DNA from: an uncultured Kiloniellaceae bacterium
GTDB lineage: Bacteria; Pseudomonadota; Alphaproteobacteria; Kiloniellales; Kiloniellaceae
Length of the DNA stretch: 64,000 nt
Reading direction: 5' to 3'
NCBI GenBank assembly: GCA_947493695.1
Contig: CANLSF010000002.1
Location: forward strand, 62,001 to 126,000
The position numbers and the translations under genes are program-made. The notes under the pieces are model-generated. The model was not told the DNA's origin. It did not search any database and saw only the letters and a list, made by a program, of their open reading frames with translations. This document shows positions 52,781-60,762 of the stretch, piece after piece (within the stretch, counting starts at the first letter, position 1; every line of letters starts with the position of its first letter).

Positions 52781-54278
52781 TTGCCGTGCCTCCCGCCGTA
52801 GACCAGCGCTTTCTGATCAGGGGATAAAACAGGGAAATCAGCGTGAAGGCGATAATCACCAGACTGATCGGGCGACCGAAGAACATCCCGGTGAGGTCCT
52901 CGGTTGCCGCGCCGATGGTCCAGGCCTGCACGAAGCCCTGCTCGGCGATCCGCCCGAGAATCAGCCCCAGAACAATCGGCGAAGGGCTGAAGCCAAAGCG
53001 GTTAAGGAACCAGCCGACCACGCCCAGAACAATCATGATCACCACGTCGGAAATTGAGTTCCGAATGGCGTAGGTGCCGATCATGGTCATGAAGGCGACC
53101 GTGGGCACCAGCAACGCTTTGGGGATCGTGATGATCGACTTGTAAGCATAGCGGCCAATGATCAGACCGGCGGGCAACATCAGTACCGTGGCCAGGATCA
53201 GACCGAATATGAAGGTGTAGACGATCGCCCCGTTCTCAGTGAAGAGGCTCGGGCCGGTGCGCACGCCCTGAATCAGCAGCGCCCCCAGGATAACCGCATC
53301 GGGCGGCGTACCGGGAATGCCCAGAACCAGAGTGGGGATAAAGCCGCCGCCGACCGTCGCATTGTTGGCGGACTCGGTGGCCTGAATGCCCTCCGGTTCG
53401 CCCGTGCCAAACGAATCGCTGCGCTTGGAACTGCGGCGGGCTTCAGAGTAGGCAACCAGTCCGGCAATCGAACCACCCGCGCCAGGCAGGATACCAACCA
53501 GAGTACCAATCACCGAGCTGCGGATCAGATTGAACTTACCCAGCCAGGAGATCTTCAGCGCCTCCTTCAGCCGGAAACCCTTGGCCTTCTGCGTGACCTT
53601 CAGATGCCGGTCCGGCGTTGCCACCAGATCGATCATAACCGGGATACAATAGAGACCGATCAAGGCCGATACAGTTTCGATCCCGCCCAGGAGCACCTGA
53701 CTGCCAAAGGTAAAACGGATGTCGGCAGAAATCTCAGCCACGCCGATGCAGGCCAGCAGCAAACCGAAACAGGCACCGATCAACCCCTTGAGAAGGTTCC
53801 CCTCGGAGAGGGCCGAGATCAGGGTCAGGCCGAAGACGGCGAGCCAGAAGTACTCTACCGGCCCGAAGGCCAGGGCCACTTCGGCCAGTGGTGGCGCAAG
53901 TCCCAATAGAAACGCGGCGCCGACCAGACCACCGACCACGGAGGAAACACAAGCCAGAGTAATTGCCAGGTCCCCGTCGCCCTGCTTGGCCATCGGATAA
54001 CCGTCAAAGGTCGTCGCAATGGCGGACGGGGTTCCCGGTGTGTTCAGCAGAATGGCGGAATAGGCGCCGCCATAAATCGCACCGGTGTAGATGGCGCCCA
54101 TGAGAATGAGCGCCGAAGCCGGCTCCATGGAGAAGGTTATTGGAACCAGAACCGCTACGGCCATGGTCGCGGTCAGGCCCGGCAGAGAGCCGATCACTGT
54201 GCCCGCCACCACACCGGCAAGCGCCAGCAGAATGTTAAGCGGCGTCAGCGCCTGCCAGAGATAATCCAATCCGGTCAT
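52770..54278 (-). CDS. slcG: Tripartite tricarboxylate transporter large permease (TctA-type, SlcG-like)
   Basis: 502 residues, about 12 helices, ion-coupled symporter subunit. Conserved TctA blocks: GSLPGLTATMAVAVLVPITF, YGGAYSAILLNTPGTPSA, GILPGAGGSIAGLVAYSEAR and GGGFIPTLVLGIPGTPPDAV. With the small subunit and the periplasmic protein it should import sulfolactate. It is clearly longer than DctM-type permeases. Weak ribosome site before ATG 54278. Confidence 0.92.
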   Translation of the reverse strand: MTGLDYLWQALTPLNILLALAGVVAGTVIGSLPGLTATMAVAVLVPITFSMEPASALILMGAIYTGAIYGGAYSAILLNTPGTPSAIATTFDGYPMAKQGDGDLAITLACVSSVVGGLVGAAFLLGLAPPLAEVALAFGPVEYFWLAVFGLTLISALSEGNLLKGLIGACFGLLLACIGVAEISADIRFTFGSQVLLGGIETVSALIGLYCIPVMIDLVATPDRHLKVTQKAKGFRLKEALKISWLGKFNLIRSSVIGTLVGILPGAGGSIAGLVAYSEARRSSKRSDSFGTGEPEGIQATESANNATVGGGFIPTLVLGIPGTPPDAVILGALLIQGVRTGPSLFTENGAIVYTFIFGLILATVLMLPAGLIIGRYAYKSIITIPKALLVPTVAFMTMIGTYAIRNSISDVVIMIVLGVVGWFLNRFGFSPSPIVLGLILGRIAEQGFVQAWTIGAATEDLTGMFFGRPISLVIIAFTLISLFYPLIRKRWSTAGGTANAD

Positions 54279-54343
54279 AGCTTCGGGGTCCCGGTTCCGA
54301 TAACCAGTTGCTCAAGGAAAGGTGAGACGCGCCAAAGCGCAGC

Positions 54344-55318
54344 CTACTTGATCACCCCGGCTTCACGAGCTGCCGCTTCGTAGGCTTTTGCCTGTTCCGC
54401 AACAAAGGCATCCAGATCCTTGTAGCCGACATCAAGCAACGCCATGCCGTCGTTCTCCATGCGCTTGCGGAACTCGGGATCGGCATTGATCTCACCGATC
54501 ATCTCCGAGAGTTTCACGCGTACATCCTCCGGTGTGGATTTCGGAACGGCGATGCCGCGATAGGCGCCCGAGACAAGATCGAAGCCGAGCTCCTTAAAGG
54601 TCGGAACATCGGGGAACTTCGGATGGCGCTCTTCCATGGCAACTGCAAGCAGCCGGACTTTACCTTCGTGTTTGGCGCCTACCGAAGTGTAGCCCCACTC
54701 TGCCTTGACCTGATTTCCGAGCAGTGCCGCAACGGCCTTGCCCGTGCCTTTAAAGGCGACATAGGTCGTCTTTACGCCAGCCATCTTGTCGAAGCGGACC
54801 TGGGCCAGATGATTGGCGGTCCCCTTGCCCGAACCGGACATGGTCAGTTTTTTGGGATTGGCCTTCGCATAGTCGATGAGATCCTGCAGCGATTTGATAT
54901 CACTGTCCGCATTCACCACGATCGCGTCGGGCGTGTAGTGGAACATGTAGACGCCGGTGATATCTTCAGTCTTGAAGCCCACGTCCTTCTGCAAGGGTTT
55001 GACCACGATGTGCGGCAGGTTAATGCCCATCATGGTGTAGCCGTCACCGATCATCCCGTTGAGCTGCGACCAGCCAACCGCGCCGCCGCCACCTGGCTTG
55101 TACGCGATGACCAGGTCCTGCCCGAACTTGTCCTTGAAGAAGGACTGCTGGTGACGCGCCGTAATATCGGACTCACCGCCCGGTCCGAAGGGAATGATGT
55201 AGTTGACGGGTTTGTCGGGAAAGGCCTGTGCCTGCGGCACGCCCGAGATCAGAACAGATGCGGCCAGGGTAATGGCCGCTGACGCAGCGGTCGCGCCGAT
55301 TTTCCTCAGAATATCCAT
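54344..55318 (-). CDS. slcH: Tripartite tricarboxylate transporter periplasmic binding protein (TctC-type, SlcH-like)
   Basis: 324 residues with signal peptide (MDILRKIGATAASAAITLAASVLISGVPQAQA). The mature start FPDKPVNYIIPFGPGGESDITAR is the Bug/TctC signature, where the backbone and Asp hold the substrate carboxylate; GSGKGTANHLAQVRF and PSEMIGEI-like end segments follow. AGGAGG precedes ATG 55318. It lies between suyB and the permease in the same direction and should bind sulfolactate. Confidence 0.92.
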   Translation of the reverse strand: MDILRKIGATAASAAITLAASVLISGVPQAQAFPDKPVNYIIPFGPGGESDITARHQQSFFKDKFGQDLVIAYKPGGGGAVGWSQLNGMIGDGYTMMGINLPHIVVKPLQKDVGFKTEDITGVYMFHYTPDAIVVNADSDIKSLQDLIDYAKANPKKLTMSGSGKGTANHLAQVRFDKMAGVKTTYVAFKGTGKAVAALLGNQVKAEWGYTSVGAKHEGKVRLLAVAMEERHPKFPDVPTFKELGFDLVSGAYRGIAVPKSTPEDVRVKLSEMIGEINADPEFRKRMENDGMALLDVGYKDLDAFVAEQAKAYEAAAREAGVIK

Positions 55319-55392
55319 AGGTTCCTCCTGTGCTTATGTTCGTTTTTATTGCCCGCTGTATCGGGGCATTTTTTATGAGAGCCAGTCGACTT

Positions 55393-55426
55393 CTCCGGGC
55401 GGCCTGACTCTCAGCACCGCCCGGAG
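55393..55426. repeat. Strong hairpin between suyB and slcH
   Basis: CTCCGGGCGG (55393-55402) pairs with CCGCCCGGAG (55417-55426) around 14 nt. No T run follows on the minus strand; it may protect the suyAB part of the message or reduce read-through into the transporter genes. Confidence 0.65.
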
Positions 55427-55441
55427 ATCGCAGAGTATTAG

Positions 55442-56611
55442 TTACGCACTCCGATAGAGCTTGGTCATAACGAATTCGCGGTGCCCGAGAGCTTCCGCGG
55501 CGGTCATGCGGCCGTTACAGGTCCGGATCGTCATGTCGAGCAGGGCATCGCCCGCCTCATCCATATTCATCTCACGGCGCAGAATTCCGGAGACATCGAC
55601 ATCGACATGCTCACCCATGGTCCGCACTGTTCTCGGATTCGCGGTCAGCTTGATCACCGGCTCGATCGGGTTGCCGATGATGTTGCCCTGTCCCGTCGGG
55701 AAGAGATGGACAACAAACCCGGCCGCGGCCTGCAGGGTTACGCATTCCGCTGCTGCCGAAGAGGTGTCCATGAAGTAGAGACCCGGCCCACTGGAAGGCT
55801 GCTCGGCAGGCTCGAGAACATCCACGAACTTCGTGTTTTTGCCGATCTTCTCAAAGTTACCGAAGGCCTTTTCCTCGATAGTGGTCAGGCCACCTTCAAT
55901 GTTGCCCTTGGTCGGCTGAGAGTCCGAAAGATCGCTGGTTTTGAAGGGCTCGATCACCTCGTCCATATAGGCCTGCCAGGTGTTGAGGAACTTCTTGCCG
56001 ATTTCCGGAGTCACGCCACGCTTGGCACATTCCAGTTCCGCACCGGTCAGCTCGGAAGTTTCGCCGAAACAGGTGGTTGCGCCCTGCACATCGACCTTGT
56101 CGATCAGATTGCCCACAGTCGGGTTGGATGCCAGGCCAGATGTGGTATCGGACTCACCGCACTTGGTTGAAATCCAGAGTTCGCCAAGACCGCATTCTTC
56201 GCGGGTCTTTTCACTGGCCCACTGGACGTATTCCTTGGCCTTGCGCGAGGCGGCGGCAATGGTATTGATATCGCCGTTCTGCTCGATGGCGAAACCCTCG
56301 ACCGGCTTACCTGTTGCGGCAATACCGTCGACGATACGCTTGGTCCAGACCGGCTCAATCCCGATCACAATTACGGCGGCCACGTTCGGATTACTGCCGG
56401 TGCCGATCAGTGTGCGGAAATGCAGCTCCAGATCTTCACCGAACTGCAGACGGCCGTAGTGATGCGGCAATGCCATGCAGCCCTTGATGTTGTTGGCAAC
56501 CGCTTCACAGGCAGCGTTGGAAAGATCGTCAAGCGGCAGAATGACGACGTGGTTTCGCACGCCAACGCGGTTGTTCTCGCGTCGATATCCCCAGAAACTT
56601 GAATGCGCCAT
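55442..56611 (-). CDS. suyB: (R)-sulfolactate sulfo-lyase large subunit
   Basis: 389 residues of the UxaA/altronate dehydratase C-terminal family, the large subunit of SuyAB that splits (R)-sulfolactate into pyruvate and sulfite. Begins [20 protein letters not shown], with the family pattern R-N-x-V-x-V-x-N replaced by [14 protein letters not shown]; iron-binding Cys candidates are in STKCGESD and AECVTL. Length fits SuyB (about 390). ATG 56611 follows AGAGGTGG; the frame continues to 56809 through the suyA region in a wrong phase, so that extension is rejected. Two nt after suyA. Confidence 0.92.
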   Translation of the reverse strand: MAHSSFWGYRRENNRVGVRNHVVILPLDDLSNAACEAVANNIKGCMALPHHYGRLQFGEDLELHFRTLIGTGSNPNVAAVIVIGIEPVWTKRIVDGIAATGKPVEGFAIEQNGDINTIAAASRKAKEYVQWASEKTREECGLGELWISTKCGESDTTSGLASNPTVGNLIDKVDVQGATTCFGETSELTGAELECAKRGVTPEIGKKFLNTWQAYMDEVIEPFKTSDLSDSQPTKGNIEGGLTTIEEKAFGNFEKIGKNTKFVDVLEPAEQPSSGPGLYFMDTSSAAAECVTLQAAAGFVVHLFPTGQGNIIGNPIEPVIKLTANPRTVRTMGEHVDVDVSGILRREMNMDEAGDALLDMTIRTCNGRMTAAEALGHREFVMTKLYRSA

Positions 56612-56613
56612 GC

Positions 56614-56901
56614 CTACCACCTCTTGGTTTTGACGTTGTGAACATGGACGTGATGTCCCTTGCCGATGCCGGCAATCGCCTTGCCGATGTCGTGGCTGTA
56701 TTTGATGATCGTGTCGCCATCCGCGATATCGCCCAGCGCAATCTTGTGGCCCAGCGGAATCGGATCGAGCGCAATTACCGAAAGCGTCTCGTCGGTTTCC
56801 ATCAACCATCCACTCAGCGTCTGGCCCGCTTCAATGCCTTCGACCACGATGACACCGACAGTGTCCTTCGTCTCATGGACGAGAAAATCGGGTGCTGTCA
56901 C
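56614..56901 (-). CDS. suyA: (R)-sulfolactate sulfo-lyase small subunit
   Basis: 95-residue SAF-domain protein, the UxaA N-terminal counterpart and partner of Suy[40 protein letters not shown] and [11 protein letters not shown] at the C-terminus. Start GTG 56901 with GGGAGGA upstream; a sigma-70-like promoter lies at 56972-56999. First gene of the minus-strand sulfolactate operon. Confidence 0.92.
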   Translation of the reverse strand: MTAPDFLVHETKDTVGVIVVEGIEAGQTLSGWLMETDETLSVIALDPIPLGHKIALGDIADGDTIIKYSHDIGKAIAGIGKGHHVHVHNVKTKRW

Positions 56902-56971
56902 TTAGTCCTCCCATAGTGAAATCCGCCCACAGAACATCAGTTCATCGGGGCGGTGTGAAATCTGAATTGAC

Positions 56972-56999
56972 GTTATGCCCCTCACGCTCGCCCGGTCAA
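56972..56999 (-). promoter_or_regulatory. Probable promoter of the suyA operon
   Basis: On the minus strand TTGACC (56999-56994), 16 nt, CATAAC (56977-56972). This would start transcription near 56965, about 65 nt before the suyA GTG. The 18-bp palindrome lies 12 nt upstream of the -35 box. Confidence 0.55.
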
Positions 57000-57010
57000 G
57001 ATATTCTTTT

Positions 57011-57028
57011 AACTCTTATATAAGAGTT
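57011..57028. promoter_or_regulatory. Perfect 18-bp palindrome, likely GntR operator
   Basis: AACTCTTATATAAGAGTT is its own reverse complement. It lies in the divergent region between suyA and the GntR gene, where a dimeric regulator would be expected to bind; its TATATAA centre could also be a -10 element for the regulator gene. Confidence 0.75.
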
Positions 57029-57153
57029 GCATGATTTTCCTACAGCTGCAGTATAATGCGGACGAGACAAACGCCCTTAAACGCGCTATTTGGAAAACTG
57101 TAATTGAAGCAGGCGACAAAACCGCCGGCAAAGGTGGCAAAACCTTGAACGAA

Positions 57154-57879
57154 ATGAAAACAATCCGCGGCAGCGCGCCGCTTTACAGTCAGGTCAAGGA
57201 ACTGATCATCCAGCAGATCTATCAGGGCGCGTGGAGTCCCGGCGATCTGCTGCCCAGCGAAACCCGCCTGGGTCAGGACTATGGCGTCAGCCAGGGGACC
57301 GTCCGCAAGGCGCTCGACGAGCTGGCGGCTGAGAACCTGGTCATCCGACATCAGGGCAAAGGGACTTTCGTAGCCGCCCACACGCCGGACCGGGCGCTAT
57401 TTCACTTCTTTCACATCACGAGCAACAGCGGCGTGCGCCAGATGCCATCGAGTCAGGAGAAAGGCATGACTCGCCGCCGGGCGCTACGCGAAGAAACGCT
57501 TAAACTCGGCCTGCAGTCAGCAGCCCGTGTTATTCAGATTGACCGGGTGCGCACCCTGGAAGGCAAGCCGGTCATCGCAGAGAGCATCGTCGTGCCGGCC
57601 AAAATTTTTCCGGACCTGGATAAGCTGCCCCTGGGTGATCTGCCGAACAATCTCTACCAACTCTATGAAGAGCGCTACAGCGTCACTATCAGCCGCGCGG
57701 TCGAGCACCTGCGGGCCGTCGCAGCATCAGCACAGGATGCTGCGTGGCTGGGTATAAAGAAAGGCACACCGCTGCAATCGATTGAGCGGGTCGCACATAA
57801 TCTGAAGAGCGTTCCTGTCGAATTGCGCATCAGCCGCTGCAACACCGAGGATCACTACTACGAAAGCGTAATCGTCTAG
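57154..57879 (+). CDS. GntR-family (HutC subfamily) regulator of the sulfolactate genes
   Basis: 241 residues from ATG 57154 (MKTIRGSAPLYSQVKELI), the usual size for the HutC group. An N-terminal winged helix (PSETRLGQDYGVSQGTVRKAL, LVIRHQGKGTFVA) is followed by a UTRA ligand-binding domain (VIQIDRVRTLEGKPVIAESI ... DAAWLGIKKGTPLQSIERVAH). The frame is open to 57031, but that ATG sits three nt after the palindrome and adds 41 unmatched residues. It is divergent from suyA, so it most likely controls the operon and itself; known names for such regulators are slcR or suyR, not assigned here. Confidence 0.9.
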   Translation: MKTIRGSAPLYSQVKELIIQQIYQGAWSPGDLLPSETRLGQDYGVSQGTVRKALDELAAENLVIRHQGKGTFVAAHTPDRALFHFFHITSNSGVRQMPSSQEKGMTRRRALREETLKLGLQSAARVIQIDRVRTLEGKPVIAESIVVPAKIFPDLDKLPLGDLPNNLYQLYEERYSVTISRAVEHLRAVAASAQDAAWLGIKKGTPLQSIERVAHNLKSVPVELRISRCNTEDHYYESVIV

Positions 57880-57895
57880 TATCGAGTCAAAACCG

Positions 57896-58294
57896 TCAGT
57901 GTTCGGAAACGATATCTTCGTCCACAAACCGCTTATCAAAGGCGATGCAATCCGCAAGCTCCGTGACTTCTTCGTAGCTTCTCGGATAGGCCCAGGCGGC
58001 ATTTTCCGCGGTCTCGCCCCCCACCTTGATCGACCAGTAAGACGCGTAACCCTTAAAGGGGCAATGGGTTTCGCGGGACGTCTCGCTGAGAAATTCCGTG
58101 CGAACATCGCTGCGCGGGATGTACGCAACGGGCGGATAGCCCGCCTCATGAACCATAATCACATTCGAACTGTCCGCAAGAATCTCGCCGTGAAACATCA
58201 CGCGAACGCGCCTGTGGTCACGGTTAAGTTCGACTGTATGCTCCGGGTGTTTTTCATATCCGGGCCCGGGCCCCATTACCGCCACACCATGCAT
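57896..58294 (-). CDS. DUF427 domain protein
   Basis: 132 residues with one DUF427 domain: VRVMFHGEILADSSNVIMVHE, AYIPRSDVRTEFL, THCPFKGYASYWSI and ENAAWAYPRSYEEV. This is the same domain found at the N-terminus of the cyclase at 41433-43088. GGAGG lies 6 nt before ATG 58294; the frame is open to 58351. Cytoplasmic, no catalytic function known to me. It converges with the GntR gene, 17 nt apart. Confidence 0.9.
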   Translation of the reverse strand: MHGVAVMGPGPGYEKHPEHTVELNRDHRRVRVMFHGEILADSSNVIMVHEAGYPPVAYIPRSDVRTEFLSETSRETHCPFKGYASYWSIKVGGETAENAAWAYPRSYEEVTELADCIAFDKRFVDEDIVSEH

Positions 58295-58609
58295 ATGCAC
58301 CTCCAGTTGTCGAAACCTTAGTCTATTCACGTAGTTTCGCAAAACGAACAAACAAGAGGCCGTCCCGGAGTTTACGATCTCACCATGTCATGTCATCAAG
58401 CAGTGAGCTCTGAGACAAGCATCTGAAAACCAACTGTTTCTGAATGTTTTAATAAACTCCGATTACAATCCCGCTCAACAACTGCTCTGATCGGAAGCGC
58501 ACTGCACAGCGCGCTCCAGCATGGCGCTTGCTGGGTTACGCTGCAGGACTCAACCATTATACTTGTTATCCTGCGTGTCGGTGTATACCAACTAATCTCG
58601 TTAAGAGGC
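58295..58609. other. Divergent intergenic region
   Basis: 315 nt between the DUF427 gene and the IclR gene. No gene seen. AAGAGGC at 58600-58606 may be the ribosome site of the IclR start at 58610. Confidence 0.4.
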
Positions 58610-59524
58610 ATGGCCGGTCGAGCCTCATCACGCAATGCTGAGAAGATGAACTCTGCTCTTCTCGATACCGGTCAAAAAAGGCCAGATTCTAGTGAGCATA
58701 TAAGAATGGCGCAGCAAGGCGACGCAAAGAAAGAAGACAAAGCGGACCGCACGCCGCCCGGCCTGAGACGGCTGTACATTCTCGAAGTCCTCACGCGGGC
58801 GGGTTTTCCGATGACCCCCACCGACATTAATGAGAGTCTGGGCCTGCCGAAGCCGACCCTGCATCGGCTTTGTAACGAACTCTACCTGGATGGATATCTG
58901 ACCAAGGATATCGATGGCCGCAGGTATCTGCCGGGCAACCGCCTGCGCAGCATAGCCGCAGGTGTTTTGAGTTTCGCGCCTCTGGCTCAACTGCGTCATA
59001 CGATCCTGAAGCAAGTATCTGAACAGGTTGGTGAAACCTGTAACATCACCTTGCCCGACAGCAGCGGCATGATTTATCTGGACCGGGTCGAGACCCATTG
59101 GCCGATCCGCATCGAGCTGCCTGTTGGCGGCCACGTACCCTTCTATTGCACCGCAAGCGGCAAACTTTATCTCAGCACCCTGCGGCGCTCACAGCAACGC
59201 CGGCTTGTCGACGGTCTGACGTTGAAGCGCCATGCGCCCAATACCATCACTGACAAAGACGCCTTGCTTGAAGCCCTTGAGGTCACCCGCAAGAATCGCC
59301 TGGGCGTCGACAATGAAGAATTCGTTGAAGGTATGATTGCCGTTGCCGTTCCGGTCGAAAATGACGACGGTGACTTCGTCGCCACGCTTGCGATCCATGC
59401 ACCTGCCCAGCGAATGAGCCTCGAAGACGCGATGAAGCATGTCGATCTATTGCGCAACGCAGCCAGAGAACTCTATCGTGTCGCGCTTGACCCTGCATCG
59501 TCAGTGACCAGCTCGTCAAGCTGA
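58610..59524 (+). CDS. IclR-family transcriptional regulator
   Basis: 304 residues. After a polar N-terminal 50 residues comes the IclR winged helix (LYILEVLTRAGFPMTPTDIN, GLPKPTLHRLCNEL) and the GAF-like effector domain (GETCNITLPDSSGMIYLDRVE, PVGGHVPFYCTASGKLYLS, GVDNEEFVEGMIAVAVPV). Starts at 58610, 58646 (MNSALL) and 58706 (MAQQGDAK) are all possible. It ends with its own terminator. Placed between the sulfolactate cluster and pta, it may control one of them; the effector is unknown. Confidence 0.9.
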   Translation: MAGRASSRNAEKMNSALLDTGQKRPDSSEHIRMAQQGDAKKEDKADRTPPGLRRLYILEVLTRAGFPMTPTDINESLGLPKPTLHRLCNELYLDGYLTKDIDGRRYLPGNRLRSIAAGVLSFAPLAQLRHTILKQVSEQVGETCNITLPDSSGMIYLDRVETHWPIRIELPVGGHVPFYCTASGKLYLSTLRRSQQRRLVDGLTLKRHAPNTITDKDALLEALEVTRKNRLGVDNEEFVEGMIAVAVPVENDDGDFVATLAIHAPAQRMSLEDAMKHVDLLRNAARELYRVALDPASSVTSSSS

Positions 59525-59638
59525 CGCTGCCACGGTGGCGGCATCGACTCTCAGCTGAAGCCTGGCATCATCGTAGATGCCTAACGAGGTCACTGGACGA
59601 CAGGTTTTACTTGACTTGATTCCTACATTTACTCTTAT

Positions 59639-59661
59639 TGAGACTCGTAGTCTCATTTTTT
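59639..59661 (+). terminator. Intrinsic terminator after the IclR gene
   Basis: TGAGACT / AGTCTCA (59639-59645 and 59649-59655) with a CGT loop, then TTTTTT. It separates the IclR gene from pta, which therefore has its own promoter in the following 150 nt. Confidence 0.8.
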
Positions 59662-59814
59662 AAAAAATGAAGTGTCGCGCCGCCAAAGCTGCCCGCCCAG
59701 GATTTCGCGAACAGCGGTCGTTGCGTAACAACACCGGAACGCACGATCACGCTGGAACCCGGCGGGAAGAAGCAAGCGGTTCGGGGTGGTAAATTAAAGC
59801 TCGGGAGTCAGTAA

Positions 59815-60744
59815 ATGCTCGGAAAAAACCAGGTTGAGTGCCCGCAGAGCCTCCTGCGTGCAGCAAGATCATCAGCCCCACTTCGCACCGCCATCGTAAA
59901 TGCAGGTGCCGCGGTGGTTATGGAAAGCGCCTATGATGCGGCGAGCGCCGGTGTGATCGAACCGGTCTTTTTTGGCAACAGCGACGCTATCCAACAGCAT
60001 GCATCCGAGTTGAACTGGGATATTTCTTCCTATCAGATCATGGCGTGCGACGACGAACAGGCTTCCGCAAGCGCTGCAGCCAGCGCTGCGAGCAGCAGTG
60101 ACGTTGCCGCAGTTATGAAAGGACATATCCATACGGATGTTTTCATGAGGGCGCTGCTCAACCGAGCTGCCAACCTGCGCACGGAAAGACGCCTGACACA
60201 CGTCTTTCACATGACGGTCCCCGGTCGGGAGGGGCAGCTTCTGCTGACTGATTGCGCGGTGAACATCCACCCCGACATCGAGACCAAGAAAGCGGTGATT
60301 CAAAATGCTGTAGACATGGCGCATGCGCTCGGCATCACAAGCCCGAAAGTCGCGCTTCTCTCGGCGACCGAAGAACAGATGGAGCAGATGCCTTCCAGCA
60401 CCGAGGCCAAAACTCTGACCGACTGGGCGCAAGACAACGTCACCGGTGCAGAGGTCTATGGTCCTCTGGCAATGGATCTGGCCCTATCGGTAGATGCGGC
60501 GCGCACCAAGGGCGTAAACAACCCTGTCGCAGGACACGCCGACATCATCGTCGTACCGGATATCGTGACGGGCAACGCGCTGTTCAAAATGATGGTGCAT
60601 TATATGAATGCCTGCGCCGCCGGGATAGGACTGGGCGCCAAAGTTCCCATCCTCCTGACCAGCCGCGCGGATCCGCCGGCAGCCCGCCTGGCATCCGCTG
60701 CGCTCGCGGCCATTGTAAAGAATCACGGCGATCAAAGCACATAG
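59815..60744 (+). CDS. pta: Phosphate acetyl/butyryltransferase
   Basis: 309-residue PTA_PTB-domain enzyme, transferring an acyl group between phosphate and CoA. Key blocks: AAVMKGHIHTDVFMRALL, LLLTDCAVNIHPD, NPVAGHADIIVVPDIVTGNAL. This short, single-domain form is the type found with sulfoacetaldehyde acetyltransferase (Xsc) in organosulfonate degraders, where it turns acetyl phosphate into acetyl-CoA. No xsc or ackA is in the window, so that link is inferred; a butyryl-specific enzyme is the alternative. GGGAG precedes ATG 59815. Confidence 0.87.
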   Translation: MLGKNQVECPQSLLRAARSSAPLRTAIVNAGAAVVMESAYDAASAGVIEPVFFGNSDAIQQHASELNWDISSYQIMACDDEQASASAAASAASSSDVAAVMKGHIHTDVFMRALLNRAANLRTERRLTHVFHMTVPGREGQLLLTDCAVNIHPDIETKKAVIQNAVDMAHALGITSPKVALLSATEEQMEQMPSSTEAKTLTDWAQDNVTGAEVYGPLAMDLALSVDAARTKGVNNPVAGHADIIVVPDIVTGNALFKMMVHYMNACAAGIGLGAKVPILLTSRADPPAARLASAALAAIVKNHGDQST

Positions 60745-60762
60745 GGTTCGCGCGCTTCGGGG

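Noticed and set aside
55345-55375. TGCCC...GGGCA hairpin followed by T residues on the plus strand
   Set aside because: It would act only for plus-strand transcription, where no gene ends; the stem is just 5 bp.
56612-56809. N-terminal extension of suyB by 66 codons
   Set aside because: It reads suyA in another phase; the ATG at 56611 has a ribosome site and gives the normal SuyB start and length.
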